A stretch of DNA of 64,000 nucleotides from Guillardia theta CCMP2712 (Eukaryota > Cryptophyceae > Pyrenomonadales > Geminigeraceae), in assembly GCF_000315625.1 (NCBI RefSeq), contig NW_005434602.1, forward strand, positions 288,750 through 352,749, given 5' to 3'. Made by a program: the position numbers and the translations under genes. This document shows positions 1-12,600 of this stretch, piece by piece (position 1 is the stretch's first letter; every line of letters begins with the position of its first letter). Under the pieces are notes generated by a model. It searched no databases. It was not told the DNA's origin and was given only the letters and a program-made list of their open reading frames with translations.

Positions 1-87
1 CTGGCCCTTCGTGCATGATGAGCTGAGTGTGTGGAGGAGGAAGAGGCTGCATGCTCTCTCGCCCTGTCAAGCTCCTTCCTCTCACAG

Positions 88-495
88 ACCCTGCGGGCCG
101 ACAGGACCCATTTCGTCAAGCTCTGACCTGAGCTGCGAGTACCGTCGGCGTGTTATCGAGATACATCGGCGACTGTGGGAAGAAGATTTGATCCAATACG
201 CCAAGAAGAACTCGACGGATGAATTCTCGGATGTGAGTCAGCAGGGCTCTGTTCAGCTGGCTCTCCTGGGATGGTGACGGTGTGCTGCAGGCTGAGAAGA
301 GGATTATTCAAGGTCTGCAGGGGGCTAGGGATACTCAAGCAGCTCTGCAGGTATGGGCCTGTTCTTGATGCTTTTTCTGTCTCACTGCTGTCTCAGGTGA
401 TGCTCAAAGAATTCGTGGGATGGTGCGACCAAAACTGCCCTGTCGGGGACGTTTGGAGCAGCAGAAGAGAAGGGGAGCATTCGGGGGAAGATTGA
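88..495 (+). CDS. 3' end of unidentified protein gene, 5' truncated by window
   Basis: Three exons can be joined in phase: 88-232, 291-350 and 397-495, with introns starting GTGAGT and GTATGG and ending CAG. The last exon ends in TGA at 493-495. The readable part is about 100 residues, charged and mostly helical (EYRRRVIEIHRRLWEEDL near the start), then a short CxxxxCP stretch and an acidic C terminus. No family is recognised. The upstream acceptor at 87 is the weakest choice, because the exon could start earlier. The gene continues left of the window. Confidence 0.5.
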
Positions 496-500
496 AATTT

Positions 501-766
501 GTTGATAATTATGATGAAAAGAGGAGGGAGCAAGTGGTGGAGTTGATGAATATGATGAAGAGAGGAGCCTGGGAGTAGCTGGTGGAGTTAATGAATATGA
601 TGAAGAGAGGAGCCTGGGAGCAAGTGATGGAGTTAATGAATATGATGAAAAGAGGAGCCTGGGAGCAAGTGATGGAGTTAATGAATATGATGAAAAGAGG
701 AGCCTGGGAGCAAGTGATGGAGTTAATGAATATGATGAAGAGAGGAGGGAGCAAGTAATGCAGTTG
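501..766. repeat. 45-bp minisatellite, about 5 copies
   Basis: The unit reads roughly atgaatatgatgaaaagagg, then agcctgggagcaagtgatgg and agtta. About five copies differ by single changes, and the outer copies are shorter. The period is a multiple of three, so both strands stay open; the open frames here are by-products and not taken as genes. It directly follows the stop of the upstream gene. Confidence 0.9.
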
Positions 767-1686
767 TATCTGATAACTTTACTTCACCTCCTACACACCA
801 TGAAAGTCGTTCCGACTGAAGTCGGCCACTTGCGTGCATTGAATTCCTGCTGAGACTGGACTTTGTTGAAGATTGGAGGGAAGCGAATAATATTGGAATG
901 TTACTCTGTAATTTGAAACTTTCAATGAACTCAAGTGCACTGTAGCTTTCTGTGTTTGTGTTAGTTGGTCGGGGTATGCATTTATCGAAGGGTGGGGTCA
1001 TGCACCCTACCCCTTGTTTCTAAGAAAATCAGTTGTTATTCCCTGGGTCATAACGATTCAAAGGGTGGTAATATACCACAAAAGCAAGCAATGTTCTCTT
1101 CGACAAATGGGGGTGGGTGCATCGTTGAATTGCCATGGGTGGGGTGCTTGTCCTCATTTAGATGAGATAGGTAGGGTATAGTAAGTAGCAGGTTTTATTG
1201 GTAAATGTGGGGGTACTATTGTCGAAAAGAGGGGGTATTCTGACATATAGGGTGAAGAACATGGGTGGGTTGGGAATGTGTGATGACGGGGTGAGGGTAG
1301 AGATGTGCGAATGACGATGAAAATGCTGGCTAGACTGAGCAAGGGAGGGAGGAGGAGGGGGGGAGGGGAGGAGGAGGTAGGAGAGGAGCAGAAGAAAGGA
1401 ATGAGGGGAACGGCAGATCAAGGCACATTCATGGGGAGGGAAAGGACAAGAAATCGAGATAGAGACTTTTTGAGGTTATCAGAATTCTAGAACTTTTCAC
1501 TTCCAAGACAGGGCAAGTGTTGGATGAAGGGTAGAATTTGAAAGGTCGATCGACTGATTTTCATGGAGGATATTCAAAATCCTAGAATCCGCATGCACAA
1601 ATGCCTCACCTGGTCTGATCTCACCATGTTTCAGGGCTCATGGCTGATAGAATGTGGTGGAAGATCCAGTGAGATCTTGCTCAGTC
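767..1686. other. Intergenic stretch without a supported gene
   Basis: This G/T-rich stretch holds several short GGGTGGGG-type runs (about 990-1290) and a purine run near 1340-1400. No open frame shows plausible splicing or a recognisable family. It probably holds the 5' flank of the gene starting at 1687. Confidence 0.6.
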
Positions 1687-4600
1687 ATGGACAGGAGAGA
1701 CCAGCAGCGGTCAGACCTCTCCGAGCAGAGGAATGATTACCACGCAGAGCAACAGTTTCCAGCTTCTGCAGTCTCCTTCCAACCCTTCCAGCATCCTGGC
1801 TACAATGGCACTGACTACAGTCACCCTCCTGCCCCGCTCCTCAGCCCTCCGTCCTCCACCGGTTCAGCCAAGATCACCCCGACGCCTCCTATGCATCCCC
1901 CTCCTCTCAACTCGCAGATTGTACATGCACGCAGCTCGCAACAGTCATCCGTCTCGTCTTCACCAAAGTTCTCGGTGGATTCGATCGAAAGTCATCGACT
2001 GTTCTTCAATCCTTCACACGTGGGAGGGGTAGGTGGAGGACAGGCAGGGGCTCCATCAGCAGCGGGAGCGGAATCAGCGGCAGGACAGGGGTCAGGAGGA
2101 CCTGGGGCAGACGGGGGAGCCGGGGCAGGGCGATACGGGATGAACACAAGTGTCGATAAGATGCCGCACATGAGAACTTCGTGGAGTGCTGCGGGCTCCC
2201 CTTTGACCAGCGTAGCTCAGGACAATCTTAAGAGGAGAGTTTTCTCAGTGAGAGACGTTCATGACTACATCGCTCACAAGAACAAGGCGGATGTCAACAT
2301 TCAGACAGACCCGCCGACTAAGAAGAGGTGGGTTGTAAGGGTACGATGCGGACCGTTAGTGACAGAGGTGTGCCTAGGTTTCAGACATTGGTGTGCTTGT
2401 GGAGAAACAAGTTCACAGTGATGATTGCTTTGTTGCTGGTTTCGGCTGCCGTCTGGAAGCTCAGGGATCAATACGAGACTATCACGGCCCTCAACGTGGA
2501 AAGGTCAAGTCTGATTGCTATCAAGCATCAACTTGAGAATACATGTCACGATATGGTGAGAGAGGGAGTGTCGACAGAACTTGTCTCTCTGAGATGTATT
2601 TGATCTGCCAGGTCGAGCTGTCGAGGAAGGAATCAGAGGTGAACACCCAGAAGCGCATCGAGTCTCTCGTTGAGCTCCACAGGAAGGTGAAGTGACCCCT
2701 TCCTTGCAAATTGTTCACAGTGTGTCTTTGGCTTGTTTGAGGGCTTTTTTCATGTAGGAGTTGGACACTTGCCGCACAGAAATCAAGAGGATGAAGGAAG
2801 AGAGGGATGAAGAGTTGAGAACGAAACGGCAAGAGGTCGATAACTCGTGTGCTTACCTTGCTCGAATGAGAAACATAGCAGATTTTTGATCATAGGAAAG
2901 CAAGAAATAACCAGCTCGACGAACCTGTCGAGAAAGAAGTTGGACAAATAGATCCATCAATGTCTCTGGACCATGAAGAAGTGGCGCAACCTCAAGGAAC
3001 TGTCAAGAACATTAGATCGTTGTCAACCGGCGAGGCAAAAGTTGCAAACATGACCAGCGATTCAGCATCAGGCATGCCGTCAGCGGGTGAACATCCCCGT
3101 CAAAATGGAGAAGCTGCCTCAGAATCTCCTCTTTCTGACATCCATCCGGTGATGCTTGCGCATACTTCGCTTCTCCAATTGACGTTCCTGCAGCAAAACT
3201 TCCGGAGCGAGAGAGATCGAAGGCGAGCGGATGAGAGAGAAAAGAGCTTGAAGAAGCGTATGCTGCTCAATCAAGCTCGAGAACGCATGAAGCAAGAGGC
3301 AAGTGAGAGAATTCGACGAGAGTAAGTGAAAGATCTCAGGTGGTGTGTTTTGTTCATGCGTTCTGCAGAAAAGCAGCGAAAGAGGAAACAGAGCGCAAGA
3401 GGGAAGAGTTAATCAGAGAAGAGGTCCCGTTGCTTTTGTTGTACTCATCTCTCATCAAGACATGATTTTCAGAAACGAGCATCGATCCCTTCATTCAAGC
3501 AGTTGGGGAAAGTTTCATCTTTGAAGGATGTTCAACGACCAAAGACTATCATTCGATCTTTTAAGGGAAGACGAGGAGACGAACTTGGAGGAGGGAAAGC
3601 GGAAGAAGAGCAGCTGTTGAACGATGAGACCAAGCTTGGGGGTCAAGACAAGGAGGCAGATATTGATACAAGAAATGATTCTTCAACTGAAGGTTTCTCC
3701 TCTGCACTTCCTCCTACTCAATCTGGCAACGAGACGGCAGATCTGTCCAGATTGCAAGCGCAGACTCAGGAACTTGTTGTTGACATCACAGATCGCCTGA
3801 AACGAGGATCGCTGCAGTTAGTGAAAGAAGACTTGTCCCTCCTCCGAGCCCATCTCGAAGTCACCAAGGACACACATAATGAGCAGACTCTGTCTGAGCT
3901 AGAAGGCTTGTACCTAAAACGAGTCAACGAACAAGTCGGAGATCGAGCTCTCGCTGAGTTCGGTGAGGCACTGGGGATGAGGAACATTCATGTGGCAGAG
4001 AGCATGCTCGATCGTGCTGTGGAAGCGTTCAAGAGGGCAGGAGTCAACAGAGAGGCGGAGGTGAGTTCGAGTCCTCCTTTGAATCGGAGCTGAAGTGCTC
4101 AACGAGCAGGTCAAGGAGATGAGGGAGCGACTGAAGTCTCTCAGGGAGGGCTCCATGCATCCTCTTAACTTGGACGAGTTCATGCCAGACGGTCAGTCCC
4201 GAAGAAAAGTGACGAGTTTTAGAGGTCCAGTGACGTTTCAAGCAGATATTTTGAACCTGGCTGAAGATTCTGGAAACCGGTTGCAGGAAGCTGAGAGCAA
4301 TCAATTTGTTCAAGAGCAGCCGACCGTCCTGCCAAGGGAGAAGAGTGTTCAAGGAGAGATAGTTAAGGATCCTACAGAGCTTCAAAGAGAACGCAAGACT
4401 CCAGGCATGACGATCCCTCAATCTGAAAACAGAATTCAGCATGAATCGGTCACGAATGGCAACTCTGCACAGGATTCTTTATCAGAAAGGATTGCTGTCA
4501 ATAGCCACACGGACAAGAAGCGAGAACTGCATTCATTTGGAGATATCGATCTGAACAATGATCAACTCAAGGAACCCCGACTTGCAGTCACAAAGGAGCA

Positions 4601-6451
4601 AAACGTCGAGATGCATGATCATTCATCCAGTGAGGCGCAAGCTCACATGAGGGATTCAGGGCAAGTTCGAGCCGAACCAACTGAGCTTCCACAACACGAA
4701 GATCTGATCAAGTCCGATACTAACAAACAGAGAATCAACTTGCCGCCAACAAATGAAGCAGCAGCAAGACAGTCACCGTCTATTAATGAAGAACAATTGA
4801 AACAAATTTCAACTCCAAACAAATTTCAAGATATTCCCAACACCTCAGCAGAGCAGCCGACAAAGGAAAAATTGACACCACATAACATAGAGAGGCATAT
4901 AGATGCTAACGATAAAGCCCAGGCAGGAAGCCAGCAGGGCGGCAACGGCCACCCGCAGCCAGAGCATGGAGCAGCAAGCGCGGAGAGGCAGCAGGCGACC
5001 AGGCCGGAGGAGGCAGCAGGGAGCGAGGAGCAGGAGCAGAGCAAGGGACAAGCTCAGGCGGGACCCTCGGCCACGGGCGAGGCAGGGGCCGGGGAGAGCC
5101 AAGGGGTCAGGGCAGCAGACGGAGCAGCCCAGGCAGGAAGCCAGCAGGGCGGCAACGGCCACCCGCAGCCAGAGCATGGAGCAGCAAGCGCGGAGAGGCA
5201 GCAGGCGACCAGGCCGGAGGAGGCAGCAGGGAGCGAGGAGCAGGAGCAGAGCAAGGGACAAGCTCAGGCGGCACCCGCGGCCACGGGCGAGGCAGGGGCC
5301 GGGGAGAGCCAAGGGGTCAGGGCAGCAGACGGAGCAGCCCAGGCAGGAAGCCAGCAGGGCGGCAACGGCCACCCGCAGCCAGAGCATGGAGCAGCAAGCG
5401 CAGAGAGGCAGCAGGCGACCAAGCCGGAGGAGGAGGCAGGGAGCGTGAAGAAGCATGGGGGTGGAGTAGAGGAGCATGCAGCCGAGGCTGTCAAGGAGCA
5501 GAGCAAGGGACAAGCTCAGGCGGGACCCGCGGCCACGGGCGAGGCAGGGGCCGGGGAGAGCCAAGGGGTCAGGGCAGCAGACGGAGCAGCCCAGGCAGGA
5601 AGCCAGCAGGGCGGCAACGGCCACCCGCAGCCAGAGCATGGAGCAGCAAGCGCGGAGAGGCAGCAGGCGACCAGGCCGGAGGAGGCAGCAGGGAGCGTGA
5701 AGAAGCATGGGGGTGGAGTAGAGGAGCAGCAGGGAGCGAGGAGCAGGAGCAGAGCAAGGGACAAGCTCAGGCGGGACCCGCGGCCACGGGCGAGGCAGGG
5801 GCCGGGGAGAGCCAAGGGGTCAGGGCAGCAGACGGAGCAGCCCAGGCAGGAAGCCAGCAGGGCGGCAACGGCCACCCGCAGCCAGAGCATGGAGCAGCAA
5901 GCGCGGAGAGGCAGCAGGCGACCAGGCCGGAGGAGGCAGCAGGGAGCGAGGAGCAGGAGCAGAGCAAGGGACAAGCTCAGGCGGGACCCGCGGCCACGGG
6001 CGAGGCAGGGGCCGGGGAGAGCCAAGGGGTCAGGGCAGCAGACGGAGCAGCCCAGGCAGGAAGCCAGCAGGGCGGCAACGGCCACCCGCAGCCAGAGCAT
6101 GGAGCAGCAAGCGCGGAGAGGCAGCAGGCGACCAAGCCGGAGGAGGGGGCAGGGAGCGTGAAGAAGCATGGGGGTGGAGTAGAGGAGCATGCAGCCGAGG
6201 CTGTCGAGATGTCGGAGGCAGGAGGGACGTCAGGGTTTGGTGAACCCCCGGAAGGCTCGTTGGAGTCCGTGAAATCGAGGATGCTCAATATTCAGAGCCA
6301 TCGGCAGTTTTTCGAGGAGCATCATAAGAGGTCGATGTCTCAGGAGGGCAGCGATTGCGGTCATGTGTCGGGAGGTGGACGGGCTGCTGAAGGTGGTGGA
6401 GACGGCGGGGCCAGCATGGAAGGATTGAAGTTTCAGCACAAGATCAAGTGA
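1687..6451 (+). CDS. Single-pass membrane coiled-coil protein with 210-bp repeat tail; frameshifted in the array
   Basis: Phase-consistent exons: 1687-2327, 2378-2555, 2612-2686, 2758-2846, 2896-3321, 3369-3423, 3473-4060 and 4110 onward. The first ATG chosen is 1687 (MDRRDQQRSD); an in-frame GTG lies 33 nt upstream. The order is a Pro/Gly/Ser-rich disordered N terminus of about 210 residues, one membrane helix near residues 226-242 (FTVMIALLLVSAAVW), long charged coiled coils, then a Gln/Gly/Glu-rich tail of 70-residue repeats. The fourth repeat copy is 251 nt instead of 252, so the frame used up to there ends at 6161. The last two copies and a sensible non-repetitive C terminus ending at 6451 lie in another frame. 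Either the gene is disrupted, the assembly lost a base, or the protein ends at 6161. Family not recognised; the layout suggests a membrane-anchored tether or scaffold (inference). Confidence 0.7.
4917..6190. repeat. 210-bp GC-rich coding tandem repeat, 6 copies
   Basis: Units start at 4917, 5127, 5337, 5589, 5840 and 6050. Lengths are 210, 210, 252, 251, 210 and a partial copy. Copies 3, 4 and 6 carry an extra insert reading SVKKHGGGVEE. Copies are nearly identical, which points to recent unequal exchange. Copy 4 looks like a hybrid that starts like copy 3 and ends like copy 1. Confidence 0.95.
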
Positions 6452-6625
6452 GGGAGGAGGAAGAGAAGACGGGAAGGTGTTCGAGCAAGTTAGAGAGGAG
6501 GAGCGTGTCAGCGGGGCGCCGAAGGGGAGGGGGGGGGGGGGAGGAAACTTTCAAGTTTTCCAAGCTCGTGTGTGAGGGAGGTGAATTATCATTGAGAGGA
6601 CGTAGAGGTTTCAGTACATGGGCTG
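6452..6625. other. Short gap between convergent genes
   Basis: The plus-strand repeat-tail gene and the minus-strand giant gene converge here. The stretch holds purine-rich sequence with a G run near 6530-6541. No gene is seen. Confidence 0.6.
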
Positions 6626-9600
6626 CTACTGCTTCTGCACTCTCACTACAGTCCTGACAGCCGTCGCTCCAGCCAGCCCTCCTGACTTGAACATCTGCTC
6701 TTGTGGACACCAGCGCACTGCTGAGGACGCATTCATCCCTCCTCCTGCCCCTGCCGCAGTGAACGAGCCTCCGATGAGCAAGCAGTCGTTGAGGACGAGC
6801 ATGGAGAACACGGGTCCGTTCACACCTCCTCCTACTGCCTCCCACCTGCCGTGCGAGAACCTCGCAAGGTGCGGGCAGACGTTCCCTGCTGCGCTCTCAA
6901 ACGTCCCTCCTGCGTACAACACCCCATCATACAGCGCCAGCCCGTGCACGTCCCCGTCCAGCACCCCCAGCGCCTGGAACTGACTGCCGTCCCACCTGGC
7001 CACCTTAGCCGCCACGCTGCCTCCTGCCCCCACAAAGTCGCCGCCGAGGAAGAGCTGGTCCTCGTATACGAGCATGGCCAGCACGGACCCCCTGACCCCT
7101 CCCTCCATCCCCAGCCACTCCTCCCCGTTCCACACAGCCACCCCCTGAGACGTCACGTTGCAGACTGAGCTGAAGCGTCCTCCGATGAACAGGAACGAGC
7201 CGTTCACTGCGCTGCTCAGCACGACCCCGTTCAGCCGGCACCCGACTGCACTCCAGCTGCCGCCATCCCAGCTCGCCAGCCCTCCCGTGTTGGCTGCTCT
7301 CGCCTTGGCCTGGTAGGCGCGAGTGAAGACCCCGCCAGCAACGAGGGAGGACCCGTACTCCACCAGCGTGTGCACTGCTCCGTCCAGCCCGTTCCCCAGC
7401 TTGGTGCAAGCTGAGCCATCCCATGAGAGGATGTGGTTGACTCTAGAGCCGCAGGCGTCCAGGAACGAGCCGCCGACGATGACATGGTGGGGGCGAGCAA
7501 GGAGGGAGAGCGCAGACCGGGAGAGCTTCAGTCGGGAATCAGTGAAGAGCGTGTAGCCGTCCTGCTCGGGCCCTGACCAGAGGCTGCCGACTCCCTCCTC
7601 GTCCACATCAGCAAGGAAGACATCGTTGAAAGACGCAGCTGCCTCCTTGACTCCCGAGCGAGTCAACGATCCGTCCATGACCGTGACCGTGACGTTGTGC
7701 AGGCCGACGACGTCGGAGGTGGAGCAGTGGAGCTCGACGTCGGAGAGGAAGGAGACGTTGACACACGGCCGGTCGCCTACGAGGACAGACAGGTCGCTGT
7801 AGCTCGAGGCCTCGTAGCCTCTGCTGTACAAGGAGCCGAAGAAAACTCCCGTCACTGTCAGGCGGACTGGGACAGACGACGGGGAGACGGCGGGAGAAAC
7901 CTGAAAGACTCTTGGGTGAGGATAGATCCTGAGGTTGCTGTAAACCGACTGCCCCTCATTCCTCCCCCCCAGCTGGGTCCCCCCGTTGTCAAACGGCGTC
8001 ACCTTGAGCAAGAGCTCGCCGTGCATGTCGGGGTTCAGCAGGAAGGTCAGGGAGCCGCTGGAGTCGATGCTGGGCTGCTGCTGGAAGAAGCCAGGGGCAA
8101 CTCCCTGGACGTCGATGGCGAAGGAGACCTGCTGGAGGAACTCGTCCGGAGTCCCTACGGAGAAGTTGAGGAGGAACCCGGGGATAACGATCCTCTCCGC
8201 TCTCTCGCTGCACGAGACGCTCGGCATGACGGAGAGGAACGGCGGGTTGTTGATGGCGGCGACGGCAACAACTAGCTGCTGCTGGGGGCTATGATCCTGC
8301 CTGATGAAAGCTGTGGTGCTGGCCACAGACCCGTTGAAGGGGTAGACCCAAGTGATGGTGTCGTTGAACCCGTCGGTCGCGCTGCGATTGTTCCTGAGGG
8401 CGATGGTTAACGCGACTGCCCCGCTGACGTTGGCGTTGAGCAGCAGGTCGACTGTGCCGTTGAGGTAGACCGTTGGATCCTGCGCGAAGAACTTGCTGGA
8501 GTTCATGGAGACAATGTAGAAGCTGCAGCGAGAGAGTGAGAAGAAAGCGACGAGACGAGTGCAATTGAAGACAAGTAGAGAGATGAAGACAAGTAATGCG
8601 CAAACAAGTTTGACAAGGAGAAATTTGCATGCCGTAACAAGTTAAGTCGAAAACAAGTCAACATGCAGTCGAGTAGAAAGGCAGAGCAGGAGGAAACAGG
8701 TAAACAATTGTCAAGTCAAAGAGGAGGAAGAGGATGGTTGGGTGGTCAACAGTCACTGCTCTACCTATAAGTCTCGTTCCGCTCGTCCAGGGGGATGGTG
8801 GATAGGTTGACGTAGACAGCCACTTGGCGGACCCTGACCTGGCTCCTGCTCTCGTTCACTTCGATCGACCTCAGCACCTGGTACTCCGGGTAGCTGTAGG
8901 CCGGGACGATGAAGAGGAAGAAGCTCCTGAACGACGCGTTGACCCCGCTGTACATCGTCCCTCCGTTGTCCTGCATTCTGATCGTGACTTCGAACATCCC
9001 GTTGACCAACGGAGCGGTCGTGAGGGTCAGGGCCTTCGAGCTTGACCTGCCAGCTGGGGAGAAGGTGGAGTTTGTGATGAGCTGGGAGGGGCTGAAGGCA
9101 GAATGGACAGCTCGAACTTGCTGGATGTCGAACGTGTAGTCTTGACTGAGCTCTAGAGGACTGCCGGGGTCGATGTGGAGGAGAAAGTTGGGCAAGACAA
9201 GCAGCCCCTGACTCTCGTACATGGTGACCTTGGTCGCAGCCAGGTCAAACAAGGGCTGGTGGTTTCGAGGGACCACAGTCAACGTGAAGTTCTTCACTAC
9301 GAAGTTGACCGAGCCGTCAACTTGACTGATAGGCCCGTCGTCGATGACCGTTACTACGATGTCGGAAGTGAACCGACGGCCTGGGAGGGAGGCGAAGGTG
9401 ATGATGCCTGTCTTGGAGCCGTCGGAGGAGAGGAGGAGCTGAGGAGGCTTCGCATACTGGTCGAGGTTGGTGCAGGTGAACCTGAGCGAGAGCTTCTGGC
9501 TGGCCTCGTCAGCTGGGCCCGGGCTGACGTTGGTCGCGAACACTAGCTGCTGGGAGCCAAGGTCCTCCCCGACGACAAGGTTGCGGACGTCGAGGGAGGG

Positions 9601-12600
9601 AGGCTGGTTGACTGGGTTGACGGACAGGTGAACCTTCTTGAGGGCTGAAGCACCTCCCCTGTTGTCCTCAAGCAAGGTAGAGGAGACGACGACGCCGTTC
9701 TGGAAGGCGTTGGGAGTGAAGGAGAGCGAGCCATCAGTCCCCAGCTCGAGTGGAGCTGACAGGAGGTTCGGGTTGTCAGTAGCATCCGTTCTCAGCTGGA
9801 ATGAGATCTCTTGACAAGCTGGGGGGAAGATGTCAAAGCTCATGCTTCCGTCTGCCACGTGGGTGAGAGTTGGGAGAGGTGGGAAGGGGGCGCAAGTGAA
9901 CTCGGCCCTGTCGACCGTTCCGACGACCGAGACGTCGCAGTAGGTCTGCTTGCACGTGCAGTAGCGCATGTACAGGCAGTCTTCGGTGCAGCCTGGAAGC
10001 TGCAGGAGCTTCTGGACGGAGCTCTCGAGCACGACGTCTCGAGCTCCGCACTTGGCTCGCGTCTTGACCGAGCGTGACAGGCCGAAGGCGAGCGGCTGGT
10101 AGACCTTGTCGGTCTGCAGAAGGTCCATGGAGACTATGTCTTGGAAGAAGAAGTCAGACTGACGGGGGGCAACGGAGCTGTTGCGGTCGTAACGGATCAT
10201 GGACAAGGTTCTGTCCAGGTCTGCAGTGACGTACACGTACGACTGGTTGAGGAAGGAGGAGCTGGAGAGGGAGGAGGCGCCGGCGAGGCCGACGACGAGG
10301 TCGAAGTGGAAGTGATAGAGGACGAGGGAGTTGCTCCCATCGGTCACGAGGAACAAGGTCTCGTTCGTCACTTGGAGGGTTCGCAAGTCTCTGACCAGCC
10401 CCAAATTCAAGGGGCAGGCGCGGCTGTGAATGAGAAGCTCGCTGTCTGCCACCGGCTCGTACCTCAGAGCCTTGTTGGTTCCCCTCGTGATGGCTGTCAG
10501 GTTTCCAAACGTCATTGAGGGCTCCAGGAACTGCAAGACGTTGGTGTCGAACGCACGATTGTAGCACGAGCTTCTGTTCACGATCTCGTTCTGTGCTACC
10601 GCCTGACAGGCTCCGCTGCCCACGGCGAGGTAGAGCTCCTCCTGGAACTCAAACATGTCTAGCACAGTGTCCACTCCCAGATCAGGGACGAGCACAGCCG
10701 TCTGCTTCCTGGTCAGGTTGTGTGCACCGCTGGGAGACACAGTGAGGCGATAGAGGGAAAAGCCGGTTTGAAGCAAGGAAGGGTCGAGCTGGGAGGGAGA
10801 GGTACCGCTGACTACCAGCAGCACACTGCTCACGGCCGCCCATTCGTACATGGCGACAGCAGCGACGTTGGGGAGCATGATGGTGTCGACTAGAGTGAAC
10901 AGACCGGACCGAGCTTGCAGGAACTTGTTGAACACGGAGAGAGAGTAGGAGAAGAGTTTGACCTCTCTCGCGTCGTCGACGAACGTCAGGAAGTTTGACG
11001 TGCCTTGCAGAGAGGCGAAGGAGACGTCGGTTGACCTGTTGAGCTTGACAACCTGAAAGATCTGGAACCCGTCCCCTGCAGCCACTGCAGACCCGTAGTT
11101 GCTCCATCGGTAGATGATAGCGACACGGGCAGGTCCCCTCCTTGTGATGATGGTTCGGTTGCAGTCACAGCTGAACGTGTAGTTGGCAGAGCATGTCTTC
11201 ACGTCCTCTTTGTAGCACGTTGTCGTGTTGAGGAACATTCGATGGGTAGTCCTGTTGACGCACGTCACGTTCAGCTCAGTCGCGCCCGAGCAGCTGACTA
11301 GGTCAAGAAAATTGGTGTCGTAGGAGGTGCCGTTGGTGCACTCCGAGGTGAAGTCACTTGACGCGTGTGCGGTCTGGTTGTCAAAGGCATCTGCCGGAGG
11401 GCAGGTGACGTTGCTGCTGGACTGGTTCCAGGGGGAAACAGAGGAGTTGGAGGAGCAGGAGAAGGAGGTAGTCCTTCTAGAGCAGGACTGGATAAGGTTG
11501 GTACGGACTTGACCTTCCTCTGAGTTGACAGTGACAAGGTAGGAGAACCCATCGATGTCAAAGTGAAGCATCTCCTTCACTGAGAACTGCGAGGGGAGCC
11601 AGAGGTCGTAGTCTGCCAGGTAGCTCTGCCCACTCGGGAGCGCTGAAGGTACCCTGCCATGAGGGACGAACGAGCTGCTGGTCGCGTTCCACCGGAAGAC
11701 TTTGATGGGATCGCAGGGCACGGAGTCCGGCCAGAGGTGCCCGACGACTAGGTAGAGCTGCTGCTGACCGTCCAGGTCGGGGGTGGAGAAGGAGAGGAGG
11801 GAGCTGGGAAGGCAGAGGCTGTTGGTGATCTCCTGGACAGTAACGAAGTTCGCGATGAACTCATCCCATACCATGACCACCACGACCCCAACCTCCTTCC
11901 TCTTCGTCGCTACTGCCATGTACTTCCTGGCACCCTCCTCCCAGGACGCGGTTGCTAGCGTCTCGTTGTACGGCTCCGGCAGCGCGAAGAGTCGCTTCGG
12001 GAACTTTCCGTTCACGTTGTTGTTGACGCGGGTCAACGAGCTGTTGAGGATGAGGGAGGAGACGTTGCGCTCCCCGTTCTTGATCCTGTCGATGTAGTTG
12101 AGGGCGGTGCCGTTGAAGTGAACGACAGCAACTGCCTGGTCCCTCCAGCCCGTCACAAACACGAGGCTGCGAGCCGCCTCGTAGGAGACGTCGGAGGCTC
12201 CGTCCAGACCGTCGACGACTCCACCGCTGATTTCCATCTTGTCAAACAGAAAGTCCCTGCAGACAAACGAGTCGAGCTTGTCGTTCTGAGTGACGATGGA
12301 GAACAAGGCCAGAACGTTCAAGCTGGGGCTCACGGCGAAGAGATGCTGCTGGTCAGGCGTCAGTGCCAGGGCTGACCAACCTGGGACAGTCAAGCCAGAC
12401 TTTTGAAAGATCCCAGGACAAGTCGAGTTTGACTGGAACAGGTAGACGAGCTTGTCGTTGCTATTCCGCGAGAAGACTGAGATCCCTCTAGAGTACTTGC
12501 TCGTCACCAGCACGTACTCTACCCTGCCGATCCGTATCGTCAACACCGACGTAGGCGCCTTGAGCCCTGAGACAGAAGACGGGCTGGTGGAGTAGATGAC

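Noticed and set aside
509-754. Minus-strand repeat protein with LFIIFINS units
   Set aside because: It is only the translation of the 45-bp minisatellite.
4845-6190. Long minus-strand open frames in the 210-bp array
   Set aside because: The repeat period is a multiple of three and the sequence is GC-rich, so stops are absent by chance. Leu/Cys-rich products with no start context or splicing.
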